A stretch of 64,000 nucleotides of DNA from Collimonas sp. OK242 (GCF_900107095.1 NZ_FNOR01000018.1:49250-113249), one strand, 5' to 3'. Shown: positions 1 to 8,384, counted from the stretch's first letter. Notes: a model not told the origin generated them from the letters alone. Numbers and translations are program-made.

Positions 1-694
1 CGCGCATAAGACCCGGATCATCGAGCGTAAGCGGCCCGGTTACCTCGATATTCAATGGTTCGCCATGATGGGAGAACTCCCAGCGCGACGGCGCACCGCT
101 GGGAAACCGGGCCCGGACACAGGGGTGGCCGGCAAGATCGGCGGGCGAAGCCGGGATTGGAAACCGTGAAAAGTGCGCAGGCGATCCCACCACAGCCATC
201 TGGAGATCAGCGCCGATCGGTATGCGGACCATGTCTTGCGGCACCATGTCGCTAAGGCGAATCCCCGCATCAAACCCTTCGGCCACAATATCGACCATCC
301 GCCCCTCGGTCACGATCTCCACCTTCATATCGGGGTAGCGGCTCAGGTACGCCAGTACGATCGGCGCAAACACCATACGGACAGCGCCCAGCGAAGCATT
401 GATGCGAAGTGTGCCAATGGGTGATAGGCGATGGAGGGTGGTTTCCTCCATGGCGCCGCGAATCTCAGACAAGGCCGGCGTGATTCGGGCAACGAAGTGT
501 TCGCCGGCCTCGGTCAGCGAGACACTGCGCGTGGTCCGATGAAACAGGCGAACACCGAGCCGCGCCTCCAGTCCCGCGACAGCGTTGCTTAGCGCCGTCG
601 TCGAGATACCTAGTTCATTCGCCGCACGCCGAAAGCTGTGGCATCGGGCGACAGCGAGTGCGGCCTCTAGGCCGACTAAACCGGATTTCTGCAT
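1..694 (-). CDS. LysR-family transcriptional regulator (C-terminus outside window)
   Basis: The gene reads leftwards from an ATG at 694 and runs off the window edge, so the C-terminus is missing. The first ~60 residues form the winged HTH typical of LysR proteins (FRRAANELGISTTALSNAV), followed by RLGVRLFHRTTRSVSLTEAG. The effector-binding domain then begins with GTLRINASLGAVRMVFAPIV. The HTH and RTTRSVSLTEAG linker resemble the CrgA-like branch, which is known for repressors or activators acting on a divergent neighbour. The adjacent gene on the other strand is an aldehyde dehydrogenase, and their starts are 112 bp apart, so the LysR protein probably controls that gene. Inducer unknown. Family call is firm from sequence; the target is inference. 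Confidence 0.9.
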   Translation of the reverse strand, partial: MQKSGLVGLEAALAVARCHSFRRAANELGISTTALSNAVAGLEARLGVRLFHRTTRSVSLTEAGEHFVARITPALSEIRGAMEETTLHRLSPIGTLRINASLGAVRMVFAPIVLAYLSRYPDMKVEIVTEGRMVDIVAEGFDAGIRLSDMVPQDMVRIPIGADLQMAVVGSPAHFSRFPIPASPADLAGHPCVRARFPSGAPSRWEFSHHGEPLNIEVTGPLTLDDPGLMR

Positions 695-806
695 TGTCCT
701 GATTTTCGAAATAAAACATCAACTTTTATCTATCTTATCAGATCAATTAGGCGAACGTACACTGCATGCATGGCTTCGGATAGTCCGGGCAAACTTAGGA
801 GCGATC

Positions 807-2225
807 ATGCAAACCATCCATCAGATCTATATCGACGGCGCCTTCGTCACACCACACGGCACCGAGACAGTTGATATCATTAACCCGACAACCGAAAGGG
901 CTCTCGCACGCGCCACCCTTGCCGATGGCGAGGATACGCGTCGCGCCATCGCGGCGGCCAAGAGGGCACTCCCGGCATTTGCGCAAACAACAGTCGTCGA
1001 TCGCGTCAACATGCTGAAGCGGCTACATGCTGCCGTCCTGGCATGCAGCGATGCGCTGCGCGATACGACGATTGAAGAATATGGTGCACCTGTTTCACGG
1101 GCTACGTGGATCTCCCGCTTCGCGGCGCAATCGTTTCTTGACGCCGCATCGACGCTCGAAGCCTATGACTTCACACGTATCATGGGCACCTCAACTGTAG
1201 TGATGGAACCTATTGGTATTGCTGCCCTCATCACTCCGTGGAACAGCACTGCTGGTTCGATCTGCAGCAAATTGGCGATGGCCGTCGCCGCAGGCTGCAC
1301 GACCGTGATCAAACCGAGCGAACTAAGCCCGATACAGAACAGGATAGTGACGGAAGCGATCCATGCGGCAGGGTTGCCGGCCGGCGTCGTCAATATCGTC
1401 GCCGGACGCGGCGACGTCGTAGGTGCAGAATTGAGCACACACCCGGATGTTGCCAAGATTTCGTTCACCGGCTCCACGGCGGTGGGCAAGATCATCCGGC
1501 GCGCGGCGACCGAATCCATGAAGCGCGTCCACTTGGCCTTGGGCGGAAAATCCCCGACCATCCTTCTAGACGATGCCGACTTGACAAAGGCCGTTCCTCT
1601 CGCGCTCAATGCGGCGTTCATGAATAACGGGCAGGCATGTATCTCAGGGAGCCGCTTGCTGGTGCCTAAGCGGTGCTTGGCGGAAGTCATCGAGGCAGTG
1701 AAAGAGGCGGTGGCGCAGATGAAGGTGGGCGACCCCACCGACCCAACGACCGTCATTGGCCCCCTGGCCAATGACAATCAATATAAACGCATTCAGCGCT
1801 ACATCAGGCTCGGTCTCGCTGAGGGCGCTACACTTATCGCGGGTGGCGAGGGGCATCCGGCCGGGCTGGAGCAGGGCTACTTCGTCAAGCCGACGGTATT
1901 TGCCAATGTGCGCAGTGAGATGACCATCGCACGGGAGGAGATCTTTGGCCCGGTTCTGTCCATCCTGACATATGGCGACGACGAGGAAGCGATAGCCATG
2001 GCTAACGAAACGGTGTTCGGTCTGCACGCCTACGTCATGTCATCGAACCCTGCGCGGGCAAAGGCTGTAGCGGCAAGGCTGCAGGCCGGGCGAGTGATGA
2101 TCAACACGCTACAGCACGATCCTTTGGCGCCGTTCGGTGGCTTTAAACAGTCGGGGGTCGGCCGCGAGTACGGCGTGCTTGGTCTGGAATCGTATTTGGA
2201 GCCAAAGACGCTCATTGGGGTGTAG
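807..2225 (+). CDS. Aldehyde dehydrogenase family protein with altered general-base position
   Basis: NAD(P)-dependent ALDH superfamily protein of about 472 residues, normal length. I use the ATG at 807, which has AGGAG about 6 bases upstream; the open frame extends upstream to a TTG at 585 but that would overlap the LysR start and adds no family sequence. Visible motifs: PWNSTAG (oxyanion/NAD site), KPSELSP, FTGSTAVGK (Rossmann) and NNGQACISGSR with the catalytic Cys278. The usual ELGGKSP motif, whose Glu is the general base, reads LALGGKSP here, with Ala at residue 244. In well-studied ALDHs this Glu activates hydrolytic water, so catalysis may be altered, use another acidic residue, or be acyl-transferring. 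Divergent LysR gene suggests substrate induction. Substrate unknown. Confidence 0.88.
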   Translation: MQTIHQIYIDGAFVTPHGTETVDIINPTTERALARATLADGEDTRRAIAAAKRALPAFAQTTVVDRVNMLKRLHAAVLACSDALRDTTIEEYGAPVSRATWISRFAAQSFLDAASTLEAYDFTRIMGTSTVVMEPIGIAALITPWNSTAGSICSKLAMAVAAGCTTVIKPSELSPIQNRIVTEAIHAAGLPAGVVNIVAGRGDVVGAELSTHPDVAKISFTGSTAVGKIIRRAATESMKRVHLALGGKSPTILLDDADLTKAVPLALNAAFMNNGQACISGSRLLVPKRCLAEVIEAVKEAVAQMKVGDPTDPTTVIGPLANDNQYKRIQRYIRLGLAEGATLIAGGEGHPAGLEQGYFVKPTVFANVRSEMTIAREEIFGPVLSILTYGDDEEAIAMANETVFGLHAYVMSSNPARAKAVAARLQAGRVMINTLQHDPLAPFGGFKQSGVGREYGVLGLESYLEPKTLIGV

Positions 2226-2843
2226 CGTGTCACTAATAGCATGGCATCACTATGAGTGTCGATCAGGAAACATTCGCAGCCATTGACTTTGCTGACAGCC
2301 AGATTCACTACCTCACGCGTGTTCCCGAAATACTGCTTTTGGTGCTCTGGAAGTCAAGGTGACTGCTTAGAGGGTGTTGCCGACGGTCAGCGTCAAAATT
2401 CTTTGCGTTTCTAATGGCCGATTCCTGGCGTACTGCGGCCCGTCGCGACCTGACCATCAAATTCTGGTGGCAGCATTGGGATGCTAATCGGTGGCAACAT
2501 TGATGCGAATATGCAATCTGTTCAAAATGCAGCTGTTCGCAATACCCTTGTATACCGCGTCCACAAAGGGCTCGACAGATTTTATTGTTCGCTTTCAACG
2601 CAGCGACGCGTTGAGCACAATTCGCATACCAACTTGATAGGCAGTTATTGCTATCCAACCACCTACAAGGGGTTGTGTCGAGATAAAGCCATATGCGCTG
2701 CAGCGCATATGGCTGGACCATTTCGGACGCAAGATTGCTGCAAAGTGATTTGCCATCCGGACCGTCGTCTATTCGGACAACGCGATTAAAAAAACTGCAG
2801 CCTTCGCGTTAAGTGACTATGAGGTAGAGCCCGCACGACAAAA
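2226..2843. other. Intergenic region with palindrome and short direct repeat, no supported gene
   Basis: Between the ALDH stop and the MFS stop (convergent genes) no open frame shows recognisable protein sequence. The stretch holds a repeated GGTGGCA(G/A)CATTG motif at 2466-2483 and 2490-2505 and a perfect 28-bp palindrome at 2687-2714. Repeated short motifs of this kind occur near the ends of some insertion sequences, so this could be the remains of one, but no transposase fragment was recognised. Confidence 0.5.
2687..2714. repeat. Perfect 28-bp palindrome
   Basis: Each 14-base arm reads AGCCATATGCGCTG and its exact complement, with no spacer. It lies between two convergent genes, about 130 bp past the end of the MFS permease gene. 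It has no T-run on either side, so a simple rho-independent terminator is unlikely. It could be a protein-binding site or a replication/recombination relic. Confidence 0.7.
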
Positions 2844-4178
2844 TCATCTCGTAGCCCCTTTGGATGATTGGTTTGCCGGAATTGCAATCAACAAAATAAG
2901 AGCGCCAACCAAAGTAATTCCACCCATTAGCGTCAGTCCGAGATAAATGCTTCCTGTGCTGGCTTTCATCCAGCCAACCAACGTTGGACTTACAAATGCC
3001 GCCATTCCTCCCACACTGGTAATCAGGGCAATACCGCTAGCTTTAGTGTTCCCGGGCAGGAAAGTTGCGGGGATTGTCCAAAACACCGTATAGGTCCCGT
3101 AGGATGCTGCGGCCGCGATTGCAAGCAGCGTAATGGCAATCGGTGTGTTGTGGGATGCTAGTGGCAAAAGTGCGAAGCATAGGGCGACGACAGTGCAACT
3201 CGCGGCGAAGTGCCAGCGTCGCTCCATTTTGCGATCAGAGCTATAGCCTACTAGATAGGTACCGGCCCCTCCAGCCAAAAAAACTATGCTGGACAACAAT
3301 CCGACATTGAACAAATCCTTCACACCAACATCGCGGATGATGGTTGGCGCCCAAAGTACTATAGAGTTGAACGATACCACTATGCAAAAGTACACAATGA
3401 TTCCAACGTAGACTTTGGCATTCTTTAATGCTTCAACCAGTCCGTGTCCGCTACGGGTTGTTCCTTTTTCCTCCGCCGCGAGGTCGCCGAGGACAATGGC
3501 TTTCTCGCGCGCGGTCAGCCATGTCGCATCCCGTGGTTGATCGCTGAGGAAAAAGAATGCGACGACGCCCAGAACGACTGCAGGTATCCCTTCCAGCAGG
3601 AACAACCATTGCCAGCCATGCAGGCCATGCAACCCCGCCAGGTGGACCATGATCCAGGTGGAAACAGGTCCGCCAATGACGCCAGCCGCGGCGGCACCCA
3701 TCATGAAGAAACCCGTCGCTCGTCCTCGACGCGCAGCCGGAAACCAATAGGTTAAATAAAACATGACACCCGGGAAAAATCCAGCCTCTGCAGCTCCGAG
3801 GAGAAAACGCATTACGTAGAATTGAAGCGGCGAGCTCACGAACATCAGGGCGCTTGAGGTCAATCCCCAGAGAACCATGATGCGCAGCAGCGTGCGGCGG
3901 GCGCCGACACGCTGCATCATGATATTGCTTGGAACCTCAAACAGCGAATAGCCGATGAAGAAAAGCCCCGCTCCAAATCCGTAGGCAGCCTCAGAAAAAC
4001 CCAGGTCGCTCATGAACTGGAGTTTGGCGAAACTGATGTTCGCGCGGTCGATGTAGGAGACGAAATAGCAAAGGACGAGAAACGGCATGATCCGAACGGC
4101 CACCTTGCGGTAAGTCCGCTCGATTTCGTCAGGCGGATGGCCGGCCGCGACTGAATCATATGATTGAGAAGTGTGCAT
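2844..4178 (-). CDS. MFS transporter, anion:cation symporter (ACS) family
   Basis: A 444-residue inner-membrane permease with twelve hydrophobic segments. The ACS-family signature is visible: YRKVAVRIMPFLVLCYFVSY followed by IDRANISFAK in TM1, then the second-helix region with GFGAGLFFIGYSLFEVPSNI and MQRVGARRTL, and RFLLGAAEAGFFPGVMFYLT before the central loop. Characterised ACS members carry carboxylates such as phthalate, 4-hydroxyphenylacetate, tartrate, galactonate and glucarate. Position at the edge of an aromatic-type oxidation cluster suggests an aromatic acid or related carboxylate. Start at 4178 is the first ATG; the upstream region carries no further homologous sequence. Substrate not determinable from sequence. 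Confidence 0.88.
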   Translation of the reverse strand: MHTSQSYDSVAAGHPPDEIERTYRKVAVRIMPFLVLCYFVSYIDRANISFAKLQFMSDLGFSEAAYGFGAGLFFIGYSLFEVPSNIMMQRVGARRTLLRIMVLWGLTSSALMFVSSPLQFYVMRFLLGAAEAGFFPGVMFYLTYWFPAARRGRATGFFMMGAAAAGVIGGPVSTWIMVHLAGLHGLHGWQWLFLLEGIPAVVLGVVAFFFLSDQPRDATWLTAREKAIVLGDLAAEEKGTTRSGHGLVEALKNAKVYVGIIVYFCIVVSFNSIVLWAPTIIRDVGVKDLFNVGLLSSIVFLAGGAGTYLVGYSSDRKMERRWHFAASCTVVALCFALLPLASHNTPIAITLLAIAAAASYGTYTVFWTIPATFLPGNTKASGIALITSVGGMAAFVSPTLVGWMKASTGSIYLGLTLMGGITLVGALILLIAIPANQSSKGATR

Positions 4179-4338
4179 GTAATCCCTATAGACTGTTAAG
4201 TACAGATTCGATTCAAAGGAGCGATAGTCGATACAGACGACTTCCGATGTTTACGGGAAGCGTGGCGTTTCCAGGGTGGCAAACGAGCGCGATTCACGTA
4301 CCATGGAGGCCGCTTGGGCTCTGTCATGCCCCAACGCT

Positions 4339-4524
4339 TTAAGCGACGGGCACCGCACTCCAGATGACAGACGTGGATTGGCCGTGAATGCGCCGACACG
4401 CGCGTGTTTGTCTATTCGTACGTTGTCCGGTGTCCGGATATTGCTCAGCCTGCGCGAATACATTCCATTTGGCGCAGGTGGTCAGCAGCACGGCCAAAAT
4501 CACCTTGAAAAGTTCTTTTTGCAT
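4339..4524 (-). CDS. Short exported ORF, probable remnant of an exported protein gene
   Basis: A 61-residue frame starts with ATG at 4524, preceded by GGAG at good distance. Its first ~26 residues look like a signal peptide: charged MQKELFK, hydrophobic VILAVLLTTC, and a plausible cleavage after VFAQA. The following 35 residues are polar and resemble no family I know. The start signals look real while the mature part looks scrambled or cut short, so I read this as the 5' stub of a broken exported-protein gene (a periplasmic binding protein or porin would fit the context) rather than an intact small protein. Confidence 0.3.
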   Translation of the reverse strand: MQKELFKVILAVLLTTCAKWNVFAQAEQYPDTGQRTNRQTRACRRIHGQSTSVIWSAVPVA

Positions 4525-4646
4525 TAGCGTCTATCTCCATATCTTATAGTTTTTTATAGTTTCTTATTGTTTGAATCACGACCAATTGTGACACTACGGC
4601 GGCCATAGTGCTGATGGGAAAATCTCAATCAGTGCGGCTCGTCTAC

Positions 4647-4796
4647 GAGCGTTTTTTGCAACCGAATTATCTTGCGAAGACTTATGCAATCAAGGTTATT
4701 TCGGCTGTCAATTTAATGATATCCGCCGCAAGAACCGTGGTTATAAGAAATCGGCAGGATACTGTCTCTTTTGTTGCACTTCGAGTCGCCGTCAAT
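4647..4796 (+). repeat. Degenerate direct repeat A, copy 1
   Basis: About 150 bp running from GAGCGTTTTTTGC to a motif TCTCTTTTGTTGCA...TCGAGTCGCCGTCA. The same order of motifs, in the same orientation and length, recurs at 16176-16322. Both copies sit just upstream of the start of a minus-strand transport/porin gene. The nature of the unit is unknown; it may be part of the same mobile element as repeat B, which follows within about 35 bp here. Confidence 0.7.
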
Positions 4797-4830
4797 ACCT
4801 TGCCCTGTTAAGTAGCAATAACGTAGCACT

Positions 4831-5060
4831 AAGACAATGACGGTAAAAATTGCCGCCAGCAAATGATTCGACAGGCGTTTTTCATGAACGCTTCGTGGAT
4901 GAAAGTGAGGTGTTCAAAGTGAGATATTTGAATCGTACGGGCAACGCCTGAAGGGGGCTGTCACGTTGGAGGGGCCGTCGGGTAAGAGCACGAGATGAGA
5001 AAAACGAAATCTCTCTATCATGGCTAGCGCTTTCCGGGAGGAATCATCAGTTGCGCAGTG
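4831..5060 (+). repeat. Degenerate direct repeat B, copy 1, with an IS6-like transposase start
   Basis: About 230 bp matching 13716-13932 in the same orientation. Shared blocks include CATGAACGCTTCGTGGATGA, then GGGCTGT..CGTTGG..GTCGGGTAAG and a transposase-like start. From the ATG at 4995 the frame reads MRKTKSLYHG, an in-frame stop (TAG) at codon 11, then RFPGGIISCAV. KSLYxGxRFPxxIIxCAV is the usual opening of IS6-family transposases. Only the N-terminus is left. The 'GGGCTGT..CGTTGG' block lies where the left inverted repeat of an IS6 element would be expected. Confidence 0.65.
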
Positions 5061-5179
5061 TCGCCAGGAATGCGCTCTCGATCGGTTCGTCGCTAAAATG
5101 GATCTTCGTCATGATTTCCATTCTCAGTTGGAAGCCATGACGAAGAGGACTTACCTGATCTTTTCAGAGCCGATCGAAA

Positions 5180-6403
5180 TTATGCCAAGAACTTGATAGC
5201 AGCCTTCAAGCCCATTTCAGCGGCCGGCCGCAATTCCGACAGTGTCGGTGCCGTATTCTCAGCAAGGAGCTTGCGGATGGTTACGTGCTCGCTTGGACTG
5301 TTGATAGATTCGCCATACACCAGCTTGTTGTTGCGCCAACCAAGCACGCTGAACGAGTTCGACTCGACAGCACCAGTAAGCAACCATTCCTCCACGCGGT
5401 CGATGCGGCCGGCCATCTGCAGCCGAACACCTGCTTGCTGGGTCCAGAACCATGGCACATCAGGTAAGGGCACAGAAATGCCTGCAATGGTTGCTGCTAC
5501 TCGCCGCGCATGATCGGCGGCATTGCCGACGGACTCCAGTCGCGTGCCTCCCCCTTCATCATCCAGGAAGCGCGCGCAGTCGCCGATCGCGAAGATATCC
5601 GGATCCTTGGTGCGCAAGGTTCCGTCCACGACGATTCCGTTGTCGAAATCGAGGCCGAAATCTGTAACCCATCCGCCATTTGCGATGGCGCCGACACCCT
5701 GCACCACAAGGTCGGCCTCGACATATGTTCCGTCTGACAGGTTGACCCGCCCGACGCGGCCTGATTGATCGGTTATTTCCTGAACAGTGGCGTTGAAACG
5801 GAAATTCGTGCCACCCTCTTCGTGCCGGGCGCGCATGTAGCCTGACGTGAACTCGCTCGCGGTTCTGGGCATCGCGCGTCCCGCAGTCTCCATGACCGTC
5901 ACGGGCAGCCCGCGTTTTGCGGCCGATGAAGCGAATTCCAGCCCGATGAAACCGGCACCGATGACGCCCACGCTGGTGGCGGACGCAAGGTCGTCTCTGA
6001 GCGCGGTGGCTTGCTCGAGCGTGTGCAGGTGATGCACGCCAGCCAGCGCGGCGCCCGAAAGCCGGAGTTGCCGCGGACTCGATCCAAGAGCCAGCACGAG
6101 CGTCGAATAGTCGAGGCTCCCATTGCTGGTCTCCACGATCTTGCTATCCCGGTCGATGCTCAACACCTCGCAGTTAAGCATAAGCTCGATATTGGCGCCT
6201 GAGAAAGCGTCATGGCCACGTAGCGTCAGCTCCTCCGGACCGCAGGCCCCGTTGATCCATGATTTGGACATGGGTGGACGCTCGTATGGGACAAAGCCAC
6301 TTTTGTCCAGCACAGTGATGCGTCCTGTGTAACCACGCTCGCGCAGGCCGAATGCGACGTCGACGCCACCATGCCCGCCACCGACGATAATGACGCTGCT
6401 CAT
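5180..6403 (-). CDS. FAD-dependent ferredoxin reductase of the P450 system
   Basis: A 407-residue flavoprotein that would pass electrons from NAD(P)H to ferredoxin, as putidaredoxin or rhodocoxin reductases do. Seen: N-terminal FAD-binding VIIVGGGHGGVDVAFGL (the GxGxxG site has His in the middle), YERPPMSKSW, a second Rossmann motif VGVIGAGFIGLEFASSAAKR for NAD(P)H, and the C-terminal FAD motif DIFAIGDCARF, then the reductase C-terminal domain (QLQ-like VRLQMAGR). It overlaps the ferredoxin gene upstream by 4 bp (ATGA-type), so the two are translationally coupled. The same operon carries a second ferredoxin and the P450. Strong family call; partner choice is inference from operon order. Confidence 0.92.
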   Translation of the reverse strand: MSSVIIVGGGHGGVDVAFGLRERGYTGRITVLDKSGFVPYERPPMSKSWINGACGPEELTLRGHDAFSGANIELMLNCEVLSIDRDSKIVETSNGSLDYSTLVLALGSSPRQLRLSGAALAGVHHLHTLEQATALRDDLASATSVGVIGAGFIGLEFASSAAKRGLPVTVMETAGRAMPRTASEFTSGYMRARHEEGGTNFRFNATVQEITDQSGRVGRVNLSDGTYVEADLVVQGVGAIANGGWVTDFGLDFDNGIVVDGTLRTKDPDIFAIGDCARFLDDEGGGTRLESVGNAADHARRVAATIAGISVPLPDVPWFWTQQAGVRLQMAGRIDRVEEWLLTGAVESNSFSVLGWRNNKLVYGESINSPSEHVTIRKLLAENTAPTLSELRPAAEMGLKAAIKFLA

Positions 6404-6723
6404 CGCTGCAACTTAGGAAGATGAACGACCAGGTTCTCATGCTCCGGTTTGATGATGATCGCACACGACAGTCGGCTGTTGGGCAGGCGATCAGATGCCG
6501 TCGCTTCGAGCATTTCGTCTTCATCGACGGAAATTTCTGGCAATGTATCGAGAAACTCTTCGGCAACGTAGACGTGGCATGTGGCGCACATCTTCTGGCC
6601 ACCGCATTCGGCGTAGATACCCGAGATCCCGTGGAGCTGCGCGGACTTCATCAGGCTGGTCCCAACCGTGCAATCGATGGTTCTCGACTTGCCGTTGGCA
6701 TCTATAAAAATCACGTTAGGCAT
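6400..6723 (-). CDS. [2Fe-2S] ferredoxin, adrenodoxin/putidaredoxin type
   Basis: A 107-residue soluble electron carrier. Four cluster ligands fit the adrenodoxin-type spacing: Cys40, Cys46, Cys49 (ECGGQKMCATCHVY) and Cys87 (RLSCAI). Length and the C-terminal tail (VVHLPKLQR) match bacterial P450-type ferredoxins. It lies between the reductase gene (4-bp overlap) and the [3Fe-4S]-type ferredoxin gene (24 bp), consistent with delivery of electrons to the P450 encoded upstream. Having a second ferredoxin of another type in the same operon raises the question which one serves the P450. Confidence 0.93.
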   Translation of the reverse strand: MPNVIFIDANGKSRTIDCTVGTSLMKSAQLHGISGIYAECGGQKMCATCHVYVAEEFLDTLPEISVDEDEMLEATASDRLPNSRLSCAIIIKPEHENLVVHLPKLQR

Positions 6724-6747
6724 AATATTCCTCTTCCATGAAGGTAA

Positions 6748-6972
6748 TTACTCCGCGCCATCGCGCGGCAGTAGTTTCAGCGCCTGCTTCGGGCATCGGC
6801 GAACGGCCAGCTTTACACGCTCGAGCATTTCCGGCGTTTCTGGCTGAGAGATAATGCGCACGACGTCATCGTCCTCAGCGAACTGAAAAATCGATTTTTC
6901 GACGCGCTGGCACACCGCATACCCTTCGCAAATCTCGGGTTCGACGGCAACTGTCCATTTTTTTTCGGTCAT
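6748..6972 (-). CDS. Small [3Fe-4S]-type ferredoxin
   Basis: A 74-residue acidic protein. Three cysteines, Cys15 and Cys21 in PEICEGYAVCQRV and Cys60 in VRRCPKQAL, match the single-cluster [3Fe-4S] ferredoxins that accompany P450s in actinobacteria and some proteobacteria; the position of the fourth ligand of a [4Fe-4S] ferredoxin is not Cys. I use the ATG at 6972, which has GGAGG about 10 bases upstream; an in-frame TTG at 6990 would place that site inside the gene. It follows the P450 stop by 24 bp, the classic position for a dedicated P450 redox partner. Confidence 0.88.
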   Translation of the reverse strand: MTEKKWTVAVEPEICEGYAVCQRVEKSIFQFAEDDDVVRIISQPETPEMLERVKLAVRRCPKQALKLLPRDGAE

Positions 6973-6996
6973 TGCAGATATTCCTCCCAACCCGAT

Positions 6997-8238
6997 TCAA
7001 CGCGAAAGACGCACTTGCAAGTGTTTGAAACCATTCGATTGCAGGGATCGTTCGCGAACCGGGTCTGCAATGGCCTGCGCGTTGGGAAAGCGAGCAAACA
7101 ACTCTTGGAACAGCATCCAGATTTCCCGGCGTGCAATGTTCGCACCCATGCAAAAGTGGGGTCCACCTGCACCGAAGCTCTGGTGCAGATTGGGATCGCG
7201 TGTGATGTCGAAATTGAACGGATCCGTGAACAGGCGTGGATCGCGGTTGGCAGCGATAAACCACATGCCGATCTTCTGCCCCTTCTTCATCTGGACGCCC
7301 TTGAATTCGATGTCTCGGGTCAGAACGCGCCCTTGATGCTTGATCGGCGTCGCCCAGCGAATGACCTCATCTGCCATCGTCCTCTCGTGCAGCACAGGGT
7401 CGCTGATGAACAGGCGGCGCTGCTCCGGGAACTGCGTGAACGCCAGCATCCCGTGCGACAGCGCTGCACGCGTGGTGCCACTGCCGGCAGCGATCATCAG
7501 ACCAAAATATCCGCCCAACTCTTCCTTGTCGAGCAACTGACCGTCGACCCGCACCTGCGCCAGTTCTGAAATCAGATCTTCCTTAGGGTCGAGCAAACGC
7601 TTTGCGGCTAGGTTGATGCCGTATTCGCGCAGTTCCATGACCGCTTGCTGCGGGATCTCAGGTTTTCCGGCATATTCAGGTTCCTGCTCGGAGCGGCCGA
7701 TCTTCGACAATTCCAGCAGACGCGGCCGGTCTACGGGGTCGATGCCAACCAGGTCACTGATGATCTCGAAAGGAAGAATGGCCGCCAGATCGTCTACAAA
7801 ATCGATCTCTTGGCCATCGGAGAATTGCGACACCAGCCGGCGCGCCTGCTCCCGCACGTACTCCTCCATCCGGCCAACCTGGCGCGGCATGAACGCCTTG
7901 CTTACGCGCTTGCGGTTGACGGTATGGTCGGGCGGATCGAGTTCGATCAACGCGCCCGTGCCGGGCCGGATCTTGGTGCCGGCATCGTGATAGACACGCA
8001 CACCATATTTGCTGCAAAAAGTTTCCCAGTCCTTGTCAACTTCGGCGATGTCTTCGTAGTCGAGGAGTGCCCAAAAGCCCTTGCCACACTCTGGATGCTC
8101 GTGCCACGAAATCGGCTGCTTCTTACGTAAAATCGCAAGCGCACCATGGAAGTCATCTCTCAGCCAGAAATCTGGATCCGCGAGATTGATCTCGGGGAGG
8201 CTTAAAGTCGTTTGAAGTGCGGTCTCTTGCAATAGCAT
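6997..8238 (-). CDS. Cytochrome P450
   Basis: A soluble bacterial P450 of 413 residues, normal length. Visible: I-helix AAGSGTTRAALSHGM with the AGxxT oxygen-activation groove, K-helix ExxR in ADEVIRWATP, and the heme-binding loop FGAGGPHFCMG with the thiolate Cys363. KHQGRVLTRDIEFKGVQMKK before the loop and the FGAGGPHFCMG wording are seen in the CYP124/125/linalool-hydroxylase-like group, which hydroxylates terpenoid or alkyl chains. That subfamily placement is tentative. The ATG at 8238 has a strong AAGGAGAT site. First gene of a P450 - [3Fe-4S] Fd - [2Fe-2S] Fd - reductase operon. Likely hydroxylates a hydrophobic substrate; the two dehydrogenases nearby could oxidise the resulting alcohol and aldehyde. 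Confidence 0.93.
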   Translation of the reverse strand: MLLQETALQTTLSLPEINLADPDFWLRDDFHGALAILRKKQPISWHEHPECGKGFWALLDYEDIAEVDKDWETFCSKYGVRVYHDAGTKIRPGTGALIELDPPDHTVNRKRVSKAFMPRQVGRMEEYVREQARRLVSQFSDGQEIDFVDDLAAILPFEIISDLVGIDPVDRPRLLELSKIGRSEQEPEYAGKPEIPQQAVMELREYGINLAAKRLLDPKEDLISELAQVRVDGQLLDKEELGGYFGLMIAAGSGTTRAALSHGMLAFTQFPEQRRLFISDPVLHERTMADEVIRWATPIKHQGRVLTRDIEFKGVQMKKGQKIGMWFIAANRDPRLFTDPFNFDITRDPNLHQSFGAGGPHFCMGANIARREIWMLFQELFARFPNAQAIADPVRERSLQSNGFKHLQVRLSR

Positions 8239-8321
8239 TTTTATCTCCTTTTAACGCCTTCGATGCTGCTTTCTTCTTCAGTGGCAGACATATACTTTCT
8301 AAGCGTCGTGTTATTCATCAC

Positions 8322-8345
8322 AAAAAATTGCTGACAGGATCAGCA
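8322..8345 (-). terminator. Rho-independent terminator of the aldehyde dehydrogenase gene
   Basis: Read on the minus strand, TGCTGA and TCAGCA form a 6-bp stem around TCCTG and are followed by ATTTTTTG. It lies about 40 bp after the stop of the gene ending at 8385 and so separates that gene from the P450 operon. Confidence 0.7.
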
Positions 8346-8384
8346 TGGGCGGCGCAGGATTTTTTCCCGCTCTCCCCCTTGCGG

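Noticed and set aside
585..806. TTG-started N-terminal extension of the first ALDH
   Set aside because: It overlaps the LysR coding start and has no ALDH sequence. ATG 807 has a good ribosome site.
2481..2789. 102-codon plus-strand frame in the first large gap
   Set aside because: No recognisable family, no ribosome site, and it spans the 28-bp palindrome, so coding function is unlikely.
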